Origin: Macrolepiota albuminosa | Taxonomy: Eukaryota; Basidiomycota; Agaricomycetes; Agaricales; Agaricaceae | DNA: 64,000 nt | Reading direction: 5' to 3' | NCBI GenBank assembly: GCA_027475525.1 | Contig: JAMWFC010000088.1 | Coordinates: 446,757-510,756, forward strand | Part shown: piece after piece, positions 13,396-23,852 of the stretch | Position numbering within the stretch: position 1 is the stretch's first letter | How the letters are laid out: each line of letters opens with the position of its first letter | Made by a program: the position numbers and the translations under genes | The notes under the pieces: model-generated | Seen by the model: only the letters and a program-made list of their open reading frames with translations | Database searches by the model: none | What the model was told of the DNA's origin: nothing

Positions 13396-14191
13396 ATGCA
13401 CACCATCACTATCATTTGTGTCTTTGCTTCGGTCCTGCTTGCCGTCAATGCGGCCCCTATCGTGAGTGCTCTACCTCCGCTACCCTCTTCTATCTCCAAC
13501 GATGATGATTTTCAGTATGTCGCGGAAAATGTATAATAATAGTTTTCATGTCACACTCTGTCTTTTTTACTTAAAAAATCTTCCATCTTATAGGACCTCG
13601 CACAGGCCAGCAGGTCTACATGGAAACAGGTATGGATAGCTGTTGTCAACTTTCCTCATCCACCCCTTTACATGTCCTTTTTCTTTCAGGACTCGATCTT
13701 GGATTCTGCTCATACTTCTGAAAGCAAACATGTTGAAGCTTGGACCCCTGCATGGAAGCAGGTATGTACTCCTATTATTCATTATGTCTCTGCCCTCATG
13801 TGTCCTCTTTTGTTTAGAGCTTGATTTTGGATTCTTCTTCTGCCTCTGAGGACAAACGCGCTGAAAGTAACACGCCTTCATGGAAACGTGTCAGTAGCCT
13901 ATTCTTTCGTATATCATACTCATATATATCTTTGCATAGAATGCTGTCCCCGCTGCCGAAGCTGGTGCACCTGGCTGGAAGCGTGCTGATGAAGGCGCGC
14001 CCGGCTGGAAACGCGCTGATGAGGGTGCGCCTGGCTGGAGGCGTGCTGATGAGGGTGCGCCCGGCTGGAGGCGTGCTGATGAGGGTGCGCCCGGTTGGAG
14101 GCGTGCTAATGAAGGTGCACCTGGCTGGAAGCGTGCTAATGAAGGTGCACCTGGCTGGAAGCGTGGATCCACCGGTGCGCCCGGGTGGTAA
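13396..14191 (+). CDS. Secreted KEX2-processed repeat peptide precursor (KEP-like)
   Basis: Five exons (13396-13461, 13594-13629, 13690-13761, 13818-13889, 13940-14191), all with phase-0 introns, give 165 aa. Residues 1-20 are a signal peptide (MHTITIICVFASVLLAVNAA). Exon 5 is a 30-nt repeat array: eight GAPGW cores, seven followed by KR or RR and the last by the stop codon. Cutting after dibasic sites (Kex2) and trimming basic residues (Kex1-type) would release ADEGAPGW four times, ANEGAPGW twice, and two variants. Exon 4 carries KR-AESNTPSW-KR, the same 8-residue length with final Trp. Exon 3 has a decayed version (VEAWTPAW between KH and KQ). The architecture is that of ascomycete alpha-pheromone and KEP/RiPP precursors, but the core matches no peptide I know. 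No Cys, CaaX box or neighbouring UstYa-type enzyme is seen. A signalling or antagonist peptide is inferred. Confidence 0.88.
13958..14191 (+). repeat. 30-nt coding tandem repeat array (eight GAPGW units)
   Basis: Seven spacer-plus-core units of about 30 nt and a terminal partial unit encode x-x-E-G-A-P-G-W-K/R-R. Synonymous positions differ among units (ggc/ggt, gcg/gca, cct/ccc) while the peptide core does not. The two ANEGAPGW units are identical in sequence, suggesting a recent unit duplication. Confidence 0.92.
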
Positions 14192-15907
14192 TGTGGCTTT
14201 AGAATCCTTTCCACCAGGATTTGGAGTGGTCAAATTATTCTCCGATTGTGGTGCTTGGTAAAGCTCGCAATCTGAACGCAATTGCAGGTACACTGCCTTT
14301 TTCGTCTGTCGCGAATTTAGTCCGAAATTAATTGTTATATATGCTCTGTTTACCTTGGCCGTCTTATCTTCGAGTGCCGAACTATTTTACAAATAAATAG
14401 ATATGACAAGTTGTAGCGGAAGGATAATCTTATGACAGGCGGGCCGTACTGTGGCGATCATGTCGCAATGAAATTTAAGCGGGGTAACCCAGAGGAGGGA
14501 CGATCTGTCTAATTCCATCCAGGTACAGAAGCACGCCTAAATCCCATTTTTTATGATGAGTCAGGTTCTGAATAATGATATGACCGTGAGGGATTAATAA
14601 TCTCATTCTATGGCTCATTCTCGTGACCGGGTGGGCGTGATGTCTGTTGACTAGTTACCATGGTCTGTGTTCGGAACAATGGAAATTTCGTACCCCCCAA
14701 TGTGGCGGCGTCTTGTTTCTTTGCTGTTGCCTGTGGTGAAAAAATCATCCGCAAAGATGATGGCTTTGTGTCAGTACACGAGGATTCTTTTGACCCATTG
14801 CAGCTATCGCCAACGGAGCTATGGTTGATCTAGATGGATAGACAAGGTACCAGGCACATAACCCAGAACTCAAACAACGTGCGGTCCGGAAAGCATAAAA
14901 CTGCTTTCTACGGCAAAGTCTTATGGAAAGTAATAACCGATGCCGAAGAGCAAGGCGTCTACTGTCACCAGGCGTCCAACGTACGTCAAGTGATTAGCTT
15001 CGCATAGTAGCCTGGACAGACGTCAGAATCAACGCTAGTCACTGAGAAAGTGGTGTGAAACGAAAATGGCGATATGTATTACACGAGATAGCTATGGGTT
15101 GACATTAAAGGTATGACTCGGTGATTGCCGAATATGATATCTTCATCACAACTCCCTTCTACTGCAAGGAGTTTTTTTAGAAACATAATGTAGGTACCTA
15201 GGTGAGACCATGGGAAACACAAAATTTTGGAAAATGCCGTCATAATATGTCTTCCGAAAAGCCGAATCCCGGCATAGCTGCCGAGTTTTGAAACACGATG
15301 TATTTCTGCATAGTTTCTGGAAGCGCCGATAAAGTATATCTACGATCTATCGTACAACTGTCATTAATGAGCGCTGATGGATACAAGATATGAGCGCACA
15401 TGCGAGTACTGGTCTGGATTGGTTTGTAGAGTTTGATAAAACAGGCCAGTTTAGAACGTTTGGCCATGTCGTTTACACCAATCCAATAGCCATTTGATTA
15501 GACCCTGTTACGTATGTGACTAGTGATCACCATGAGTGTATGTTCTATGATTCTTAGATTTCTTAGATCACCTTCAACCAAAGATTCGGGCAGCGTGCAT
15601 CGGCTTAGAAGCAGACTTTTTGTGAAAGTATTCAAAAACGACGGATATCGTACCAACAGTACAGAAAAAGTCCGCACACAAGTTTGAAGAAAACAAAGTG
15701 TTTGTCAGTTTGAAGTTATCAAATCGCATATTACAATCGCCGTCGTAAGTGCGAACATGTATAATACGTCAAAGAAGCTTGGAAGTAGAATCAAACACAG
15801 AGTCAAGTAATCTTTGATAAAGCGTTTTGAAGTAATGACAAAGTCAGATAGGAAGCTACAAGGCATAGATCAAAGGAATGGCATCAACAACTATCTAAGT
15901 GGCTGTT
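14192..15907. other. Intergenic, no supported gene
   Basis: The 3' flank of the peptide gene, then AT-rich sequence. A 75-aa minus frame at 15240-15467 has no recognisable feature. Nothing else seen; no maturation enzyme lies between the peptide gene and the folate gene. Confidence 0.5.
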
Positions 15908-17347
15908 TTATCTTGCTGACAAGAAGCGGTAAAGGTCAGCAACCAGATAGAGACTTCCAGCGACTACCACCAAGCCATCACCGTCCGTTTTCGCTGCCCA
16001 CTCTAGCGCATGCTGCAATTGATTTTCAATGGCCTCATCTGCAACCCATACTTCAGCTTCTGGGACTAGAGAGGTGACAGTACCACGCATCTCTTCAGGC
16101 GCAACTGATTTGACCCACGGCATTTCATCGGGAGGTGTAAATCGTAAGCAAGCAATCCTGAGATTGATTTTCAACGACGATTGCGAAGGAAGCGTTGGAG
16201 GAAGGATCGGTGACAGGGTCTGTAGGGGTGTTTTCGGAGGCGAATGGGAAAGAGACAATATATAGGTGAGGTTGAGAGAGGAATTCGTATCAACGCGAGA
16301 GAGAAGGTGCGTGATATACGATCCCAATGTTGCCGAAGAGGCGGGGTTATGTGCACCATCCGCTAAGACAATGAGAGGTCGGGTGATTCCACGCGTTGGT
16401 TCAGCAGGAAGTTGGTGGAAGGACAATCGCCCTGGCCACCGCACAGATCGAATGCCCTGAGAAACCGTTTCAGGTGAGATACTCTTAGCTATCTTGGTAT
16501 GAAGCGATGATGGATGAGTGCAAAGCGTGGAAATGGCTGTTAATGCCACCCCCAGATTCTCGAGCTGATGATCACCAAAGAGTGGCAATGTTGCCTGTAT
16601 ATCACGAGCAAAACAGGGCATGTGAGCTGTAACGGGAGATGGAGGAGGTTCTCTGAAGTGATCTGGAGCCATGTTAAAGGAAGATTGTAGAGGACCATCA
16701 ACATTGCGATTCCAGTCGCGTCGATCGACCTTAATTGAGGTTACAAGCCCTCCTCCAACATTCCTAACGACTTCTTCTACTGATTCTAGAACTTGAGAAT
16801 GTTTTTGAGGTCCTAATACAAATACGCGCCCTTTTCTGGCAATTCCTGCCTTTTCTCTGGCAATTTCAGCTACAGTGTTACCCAGGAAAAACTGGTGATC
16901 GAGATCGACAGATGTCAAAGCAGAGACGAGAACAGACTCGTCTGGTATGATGTTGGTCGCATCCAAGCGACCACCCATTCCAACTTCGAGGACAACGACA
17001 TCTACTTTGGCCTCCTCGAAGATAGAAAGTGCGGTCAGGGTAAGAAGCTCGAAATTGCTGAGTTTGGTATCGTGGACTCGATCGGCATCTGTTATACGAG
17101 ACCTAGCACGCATATAAGTAGGTGCATCAATAGCAGCATCGTTAATACTAATGCAGTCGCGAATCGAAACGAGGTGAGGGCTATTATATCGCCCAACTGA
17201 TAGTGAGGAACTGCATAGAATTGAGGTTAAAATTGCCGATACACTTCCTTTCCCATTGGTGCCTGCAATATGAAAGGTCGGGCGCGTGTAAGGCGGTAAA
17301 TACTTTATGAGACGCTGCAACCTGTCCAGACTAAGATCAATCGACAT
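15908..17347 (-). CDS. FOL3: Dihydrofolate synthase (Mur ligase family)
   Basis: A single intronless frame of 479 aa. The enzyme joins dihydropteroate and glutamate with ATP to make dihydrofolate, the step after dihydropteroate synthase in folate synthesis. Visible family marks are the P-loop IAGTNGKGS at about residues 27-35, the central-domain motif VVLEVGMGGRLDATN (about 118-132), DLDHQFFLGNTVAEIAREKAGI, and the C-terminal-domain start LADGAHNP. The length fits yeast Fol3-type enzymes (about 430 aa) with modest insertions. The start at 17347 begins directly at MSIDLSLDRLQRLI, the usual N-terminal helix, so the protein is probably cytosolic with no targeting peptide. Folylpolyglutamate synthase is the alternative, but the short N-terminus favours dihydrofolate synthase. 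Confidence 0.9.
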   Translation of the reverse strand: MSIDLSLDRLQRLIKYLPPYTRPTFHIAGTNGKGSVSAILTSILCSSSLSVGRYNSPHLVSIRDCISINDAAIDAPTYMRARSRITDADRVHDTKLSNFELLTLTALSIFEEAKVDVVVLEVGMGGRLDATNIIPDESVLVSALTSVDLDHQFFLGNTVAEIAREKAGIARKGRVFVLGPQKHSQVLESVEEVVRNVGGGLVTSIKVDRRDWNRNVDGPLQSSFNMAPDHFREPPPSPVTAHMPCFARDIQATLPLFGDHQLENLGVALTAISTLCTHPSSLHTKIAKSISPETVSQGIRSVRWPGRLSFHQLPAEPTRGITRPLIVLADGAHNPASSATLGSYITHLLSRVDTNSSLNLTYILSLSHSPPKTPLQTLSPILPPTLPSQSSLKINLRIACLRFTPPDEMPWVKSVAPEEMRGTVTSLVPEAEVWVADEAIENQLQHALEWAAKTDGDGLVVVAGSLYLVADLYRFLSAR

Positions 17348-17971
17348 CTTGGTACGGTGTTAATGAAGTTTTGAAAACTTGTTGGTATTGATATTTCACT
17401 TTCTAGACGCGGGCGGACTTTAAAACTTCGCTTCTGACGGACCATGCGGTTGTCTCGGCCTCGCTCGGCCTTGGTCCGCCACATTTTGTCAGGTGAGAGT
17501 GGTTCCATAAGAGAAGGAAGACTGAGAGTACTGAAATCCGCAACGGCATGTATAAAGCTCCTGGAGCTGACCCTCCCTATGGTCAGAGTATGAAAGCCGC
17601 ATGAACAGCGCTGGCGACGGCGCCAGTGGCGTGGGTGCTTCTATTTATATCTAAATTTTCTCATCGTCAACAAGGCAACTTCCGCAGACCTGTTGATAGT
17701 TCCTCTGGCCAGACCGAGTAAATAAATTCCGTTATACTTAACAGAAACTGAGTACTCACTTGCTTAAAGCTCCCAACAGAAGACGTAAATTTCTACGTTT
17801 GGAGATGACAGATTCCATGAGGGTGCACGTCAGTAAACCCACGATTTGATGGCAGACTGTTCCGATCCTGGCCATCTCGTCAACGTGGCCGGTCTTCAGC
17901 CGATGGCTTTAATTGGCACCTACTTAAAAAGAAATGTACAAGTGTACTGGCATTGACTCTTACCTAAATAA
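17348..17971. other. Divergent intergenic region
   Basis: Lies between divergently transcribed FOL3 (minus) and the first multipass gene (plus), so it should contain both promoters. No motif stands out. Confidence 0.4.
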
Positions 17972-19373
17972 ATGCCTTCTGATATACCTGCTGATGTTTC
18001 ATACATTGGAGGAGTATGGTGTGAGGGAGTACTATATGGTGAGTGCTAAGTACTCAGTTCTCAGTTCTTATACAGCTGTCCTCTGACATTTTTTTGTTAA
18101 ACAGGCATCCAGTATATACCCTTTTGATTTTCGGCCTCTTCATAAATTGAGACTTGCGTAGCCTTGTTGTTTTCAGCTTCATCTGTATCATTTACCTCGA
18201 CAACTTTTATCATAAAACAGGACGAATTAGAGGAGGGCCTACTACATCTGCGTGAGTAGTTTCATGATCACATTACGAGTTTTGAGCCGAGAATTTTTGA
18301 GTTAGAATTCTTTTAGCGGTTAGTACCTGCATGTTCGCTCTTTCTACGGCACATGTAGGACTTGCGGTTCAATCACTCCTCGACGGTTTCATCTATCGCA
18401 AGTCCGAGGGAAGTGATGTTTTCTTTCGAGAGAATGTCTTCCCAAACAGAAAGGCCATTTATATCATCAATGTATGCAACGTGGGACTTGAACCAATGTT
18501 ACATCTGATCATAAAGTGGTTCAGACTCTTCTAGGAGATTCGCTTTTAGTGCGCGCATTGGTTGCGACAACCTTCAAACTAGTCTGCTTATTCACAAATA
18601 TCAGGTCTGGCGTGCCTATGTCCTATGGCAAATGAGATGGGAGATATATATAATACCGGTACATATTTTTACCTGTTTACTTCTCTGAACTCTGATTTCT
18701 TGATCCACTCATAGATTCTATTCCTTCTTGGCACCACAGGTAAATCATTGATCGACCAAAGTCTCAATCAAAGTTGATTATCTCTTAGCTTGTGGGATCA
18801 AGACTATCGTTTCCAATGTAGCGCTGTCGCACAGTTCTGTCTTTGATCCCAGCATTTTATCCTGGGTCACGTCAATGTTCGCTTTGACTATCGCTACGCA
18901 ATTCACTGCAACTGCTCTCATTGCTTACCGCATTTGGCGAACGTTCAATTTTGCGAGCTTACAATCCCGGGCGCGATACACGTCTCTAGTATGGCTCCTC
19001 GTTGAATCCGGCGCCATATACACTGTTATTCAACTTGTAACAGAAGTTCTGGGAATGAATGCAGGTGTCATTATGGAGTTCATGCTGGCCCAACTTTGTG
19101 TAGATATTTCAGTCAGTGTTGTAGTGTCATCACTTCTGACTTGTTCCTGTTTAGGCCATCGCTCCTGGCCTGATTGTAGTTCGCATTACATTAGGCTCCG
19201 CTTTTGGAAGCTCTTCGCGGAAGAGAAACTCTACTAACAGTGTTGTTCAGCTCACGACATTTCATGCTACGGCGAACCACGTCAAAAGCGTTGAAGATAC
19301 ACTTGGGTCTCATACTATTCATGGTACTGTCTCGCAAGAGGAGGACATACGTCCCAAACAAGATGTACCTTGA
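17972..19373 (+). CDS. Multipass membrane protein, Agaricomycete 7-TM-like family, copy A
   Basis: Eight exons (17972-18038, 18105-18111, 18162-18251, 18324-18471, 18605-18658, 18715-18739, 18789-19099, 19155-19373) join in frame to 306 aa. It begins MPSDIPADVSYIGGVWCEGVLYG and has about seven hydrophobic segments, a conserved IWR/VWRAYVLWQ motif before helix 4, CGIKTIV, and VESGAIYT late in the protein. The tail is hydrophilic. Exon 2 is only 7 nt (gcatcca); the same micro-exon in the neighbour at 20251 supports it. This is a large family in mushroom fungi with no established function; the topology resembles receptors, but no ligand is known. It is tandem with copy B 760 bp downstream. Confidence 0.78.
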
Positions 19374-20132
19374 TCCTGCCTCGTGCAAGAAGTCGTTACA
19401 AGCTCGAGCTTGTTCATTCATTGACATCTTCGTCTATTTCAGGTTATAATCTGTATTTTGATATATAGTTAAGATCAAGTTCTAAGGTCACCGTGCTTCA
19501 ACCATGCTAGAAAGAAAGAATATCATGAGAATGAGGGGAAAGTGACCAATTCGAAATGATGGAAGGACAAGGCGTCCCAAGAGATTTTTCGTTCTGTAAT
19601 GATGGCCTCGGGAGAGCACTTCTTGTAAATAACAGGAAGAAACGCCAATGCGGTCGAGGTGAAAAAGAGGATTATCATATTGAAGTAAGTTAATTTTGGG
19701 TTGGTTGGCGTTCTTTTGTCACGATCGCTTACATCTCTTGAGACGATAATCACAAAACTACGAGGTATCCTTCGTTTCTAAAAGAACCTGTAATGAAGGG
19801 GTTCCGTAGACTACATGATCCCGAATCCTGGCTGCGTAGGGGATTTTTGAAGACCACTTTTCGGACAGAGCGTGAGAAAAGGCGGGTCTACAGAGTTTCC
19901 AGTACATATTTGCTTGCGCAGACTCGGAGGCCGGACATAGGGGTCGGTGTTGCAATGTGACCCCATTTTGATCACCGAAATGCCGGTTGGTTTCCGAGTA
20001 TCATTTGTTTTTTCAGGGTCAGCTACCGAACGGCGGAGGAACCGTTGTCGCCTTCACGACTCACTCAGCCTTTCTGATGACTCGTCCGATTTCTTTCTGA
20101 GTAATTTCCAGTTTCTTGAAGACGTCTCTTCA
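19374..20132. other. Spacer between tandem membrane genes
   Basis: No gene supported. It presumably holds the 3' end of copy A and the promoter of copy B; nothing distinctive seen. Confidence 0.45.
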
Positions 20133-21561
20133 ATGCCTGCTGATCTTCCTGCCGATGTGTCGTATATCGCTGGGGTCTGGTGCGAAGGAATTCTGTATGG
20201 TATGCAAATATCCTTTTTATGACATATCCTTGTAGTTGAGCATTTAACAGGCATCCAGTATAGTTTATATGGTTTTATATCGGCTTGTCAATGTATAATT
20301 GAGATTCTACAGTCTCGTCGTGTTTGGTTTCGTCTGTAAAATGTTTTGCAGTCAAGTCTCTGCGATGGGCCGAGGATATTCATCAATGTGGGTCTTGACT
20401 ACGACTCCTAGCCATTGCCAGACTAACTGTTCTGAAGCAGTATTCTTCTCGCATTTAGTTTTTGCATGTTCACACTCTCTACAGCCCATGCGGGGCTCGC
20501 AGTTCAATCAATTTTTCAAGGGTTTATCTATAACAAAACTCAAGACTCCAATACTTTCTTCCACAACAATGTTTTCCCAAAGCGAAAGGCTATCTATATC
20601 GTCAACGTACGTCACACGATCAATCTTGACAGACGTTTGATCGAATCCAGTCTAGACTCTTTTAGCCGATACTCTTCTAGTGAGATGCATGAAAACTTTC
20701 GCTTGTAAGTAATTCTAATGGCCCTGATTAAAATACAGATCTGGCGAGTTTTTGTTATTTGGCAAAGAGAATGGAAGATATTTACATTCCCTGTAAGTCA
20801 TTGTTTTCGTGCCACTTAAAGCGATCAGCTTTACCTCTTTTTCTTAGCTTATTCTTCTTACCGGGTTTGCGGGTATGCCTTCCAACGTTCCTTTTTTTTC
20901 TCCCCTTGTAGCTAATAACCTCGAAGTTTGTGGCATTAAGACCATCGTGGCGAATGCGCTCGCCCATCAGAGTTCCGTTTTCGATCCTACAATTCTATCG
21001 TGGGTTACTTCCGCATTTGTCTTGAACATTGCGACACAGATCACTGCAACTTCATTAATCGCCTTCCGCATTTATCGCGCGTTGAACTTCACAAGCCCGA
21101 AATTCCAAGTGCGCTACATGTCCCTCATTTGGCTCATTGTCGAGTCTGGCGCGGTGTATACCCTGGCTGCAGTTATACAACTTATTACGTATCTGCTCAA
21201 GATGAATGTAGGAGTTATCGTCGAATTTATGTTGGCTCAAATTTGCGTAAGTTGTCTTTTTTTTATCTTGTCCATCTGCTCGCCTGATATCTCTCCTAAG
21301 GCTATAACGCCAAATTTGATCGTCATACGCGTTGCATTAGGCTTCACCTCTGAAAACAAGGCGGCTGTTACAGAGGACGTCGTACTTTCAACGTTTCACA
21401 ACACGTATGAAACACCGCCAACGACGAATTATACCCAGGAGGAAGAATCCCTCGATACACCTGGATTGCATATCCCTGTGGGCAAGGTTCTGTCTCATGA
21501 GCTGAACTCTCGCACTCGCCCGTGTCGCCGACCAAGCATTATCCAGAATACTTCTGTGTAG
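20133..21561 (+). CDS. Multipass membrane protein, Agaricomycete 7-TM-like family, copy B
   Basis: Eight exons (20133-20199, 20251-20257, 20313-20387, 20459-20606, 20739-20792, 20848-20872, 20912 or 20927-21246, 21301-21561) give 323 or 318 aa. Exons 1, 2, 4, 5 and 6 have exactly the same lengths as in copy A (67, 7, 148, 54, 25 nt), so the two are tandem duplicates with a conserved structure. The protein starts MPADLPADVSYIAGVWCEG and shares CGIKTIVANA, NIATQITATSLIAFRIYRA and VESGAVYTL. The later acceptor for exon 7 (20927) aligns with copy A without a five-residue insert and is preferred. The C-terminal tail is hydrophilic and divergent. No frame disruption is seen in either copy, so both may be functional. 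Role unknown. Confidence 0.78.
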
Positions 21562-22818
21562 AAGGTGGATGAATTGACCGTTCCCGCAGGTAGTCGGGCA
21601 TTTTATACCATATCAAACTTTCGCCATAAATGTGCGACTAGGAATTTCTGGACGGTGATATACTTTACTTATCCTTAGTATAATACATGATAATATAGCA
21701 TACCACAATGGGTACTTATCATTTCAATTCAAACTGTCCGGCTCGAGCTGTCAGTGTTTTACAGCATCACTCGATGTATATATTAAGCCCCTTCGTAATG
21801 GCACCTGAAAATGTCACAAATACTCTGAATACGATGGCAGCTGTAAATCAATACACAGAGAATGGTGTAACTGTTTCTTGGCAGACCGTTACGTGCAGGC
21901 CAGATACCAAACGACAACTGCTATGGTAGATACTATTATCCGTAGAACCACATACAACCTCTGCCAGTTGTTCGGAATTCAGGAGTATCCTGAAATGTGC
22001 TTTGAATCGGGATCATGCCCCCATGACCACCGCTAATTACAGTCTACAGTATACTTACTCTGTTAGGCTTAGGCTTCCAGTCTCTTCTAGCTGTGAAATA
22101 GTACTTCTGGGCGCGTCTAGGGGTCCACATAGGGGTTTGCTTGAAGTATCGCTGCATCGAGACCTACACTTCGATCAAAGTATTTACTGGGATAAAGTAT
22201 TTTGTTCCCCTCGCGGACGCCGAAACGTTTGCGGTTCATCGTATATATTTCCTAAAATCAATGCGCACGTCGATAATTCACCTTTTCTATCGTAGAGTCG
22301 AAGGTTGATAGATAATTGTACATTATATAACCTGCATTAGACTTGGGAAAAAGCTCGCCATTTTCGAGCGTCCATGACAATTTTGATAGATAACGACCGG
22401 CGTATCGTCCCGACAACGTTAACAGCTTGAGAGTGGAGTTAGTTTGATCAGGCACGGGTGGGTCAGGAGGTGTAATCACGTACAGTCCATATGGAGCCCT
22501 GTACTTTGACAGATTTCAGAAGAGTGCGGGGCCGAGAAGACTCCATGATCCAGGAGCCTCGAAATGTATCGTCCTCAATATGGAGACCTATATGCATGGC
22601 TGCTAAAATCGGAAAGATTGATCTAGATCTAATCGGATAAGATTTGACAACCTCTGAATTTATCATTATGCAATTGATGCGATTAAATAGGGAGCTCCAA
22701 CAATATAGAAATATTATTTAACGTATATATGATATGTTTGACCTATAGAAAGAGTGAGTACTAAACAGCGAAGACGATGCAACGCAATTGTTCAAATCCA
22801 ATTGTTAATAGGCAACCC
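21562..22818. other. Intergenic, no supported gene
   Basis: Convergent region between the membrane gene and the minus-strand glycine-rich gene. Only short unlinked ORFs; nothing recognised. Confidence 0.45.
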
Positions 22819-23852
22819 CTAAGGCATCAACGATAAAACGTTCCATAGCACATAGAATAGCCCCAAAAGGCCAATGTGTGGAAGGGACAAGCATGAATTG
22901 ATTGCGTCACTACTCAAGGGCGCTGCAAGTCCTATAGTCTGATTTAAACAATTGAGAAGCGCCGTATCCGTGTTCGAGGGTATTGGTGAATCGGTAGCCC
23001 CTTCGTTGGCATACACAGCGGAATTGTTGTACCCGTCCAGCGTCAACGCAACAGAGCTAGACCTGTAATACTGGATGACCTGTTCAGGCGTCGGATAGCC
23101 ATTGAATTCGGAAGGAGATGTCGAACTACTACCAGCATTCAAGTAAGACGAGCAATTTGATGAGATGTCAAAGATGAGGGCGTCGACCGTGGAGTTGTCG
23201 GACATGATGCGGAAGGTGCTATTGTTAATGGGATTGGCAGATTGGAAGGAGGCAGCGGCAATCGTGCCGCCTGGGCGGCTAGAGTTGTCAGGGAGACCGT
23301 ACTAGTAAAGAATGTAAAGACAATTAATCCAGACGAAGAATACTGTAACTCACCTCATCATCGTGAAGATACGCCGCGGTTCCTATGCCAGCCGCAGTAC
23401 CCCAAACTAAAGGCCAAAAGTAAAAGGGGAACCCGCGGCCGGCGACACCGGCACCCGCGATTCCAGGATATCCGCTCCCGTACATCCTGAAATTCAGTTA
23501 GTCTAAGGCCAGGATAGATCTTCACTCTAGAGCGTTACCGTGTGCCAAAGACCTGACTTCTGGTACCACCACCTGCCATGCGCCCCGCAAACAATTGACC
23601 AGCTGGTATCATAGCCGGAGTACCGCCTCCTAAACCGTAGGATTTGGCAGAAACCGTCTTGCCACCTGAATTGATACCATAAGATGTCTTGGATGACCCC
23701 GAAGAACCTTTTCCACCGCTTGAACCCCCAGAACCTTTGCCACCGGAACCACCCCGTCCACTGCTGCCGCCTTTTCCACCTCCCCCACCACCACCCTTTC
23801 GTCGTACGAGACGTCTAGACTGTTCGTGAGGAGTAATGAGTGGAAAGAACAT
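22819..23852 (-). CDS. Glycine-rich, C-terminally anchored protein, copy 3
   Basis: Exons 23539-23852, 23354-23486 and 22819-23301 (minus) give 309 aa. It has the same three-exon layout and the same 133-nt middle exon as the copies at 291 and 3439, but sits 19 kb away in opposite orientation. The order is MFFPLITP start, Arg-rich linker, Gly/Lys/Ser-rich run, GGGTRSQVFGT, hydrophobic exon 2 (RGFPFYFWPL-type segment), an N-glycosylation-rich domain (SNCSSYLNAGSS, YYRSSSVALTLDGYN, NTDTALLNC), and a C-terminal hydrophobic tail (IGLLGLFYVLWNVLSLM). A longer upstream open frame (to 23990) is not used because copies 1 and 2 start at the equivalent Met. Function unknown. Confidence 0.77.

Noticed and set aside
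13940..14191. Collagen-like or structural repeat protein instead of a peptide precursor
   Set aside because: The spacing is 10 residues with dibasic pairs in every unit and the array is short; no GXY triplet pattern exists.
13396..14191. Dikaritin-type RiPP cluster (UstYa/UstYb) around the precursor
   Set aside because: Neighbouring genes are an HMG factor, dihydrofolate synthase and membrane proteins; no HxxHC-type oxidase or methyltransferase was seen within the window near it.
13643..14293. Long frames on both strands over the repeat-peptide gene (146 and 159 aa)
   Set aside because: They are shadows of the 30-nt array, which is open in several frames; they read through clear introns and lack a signal peptide, unlike the five-exon model.
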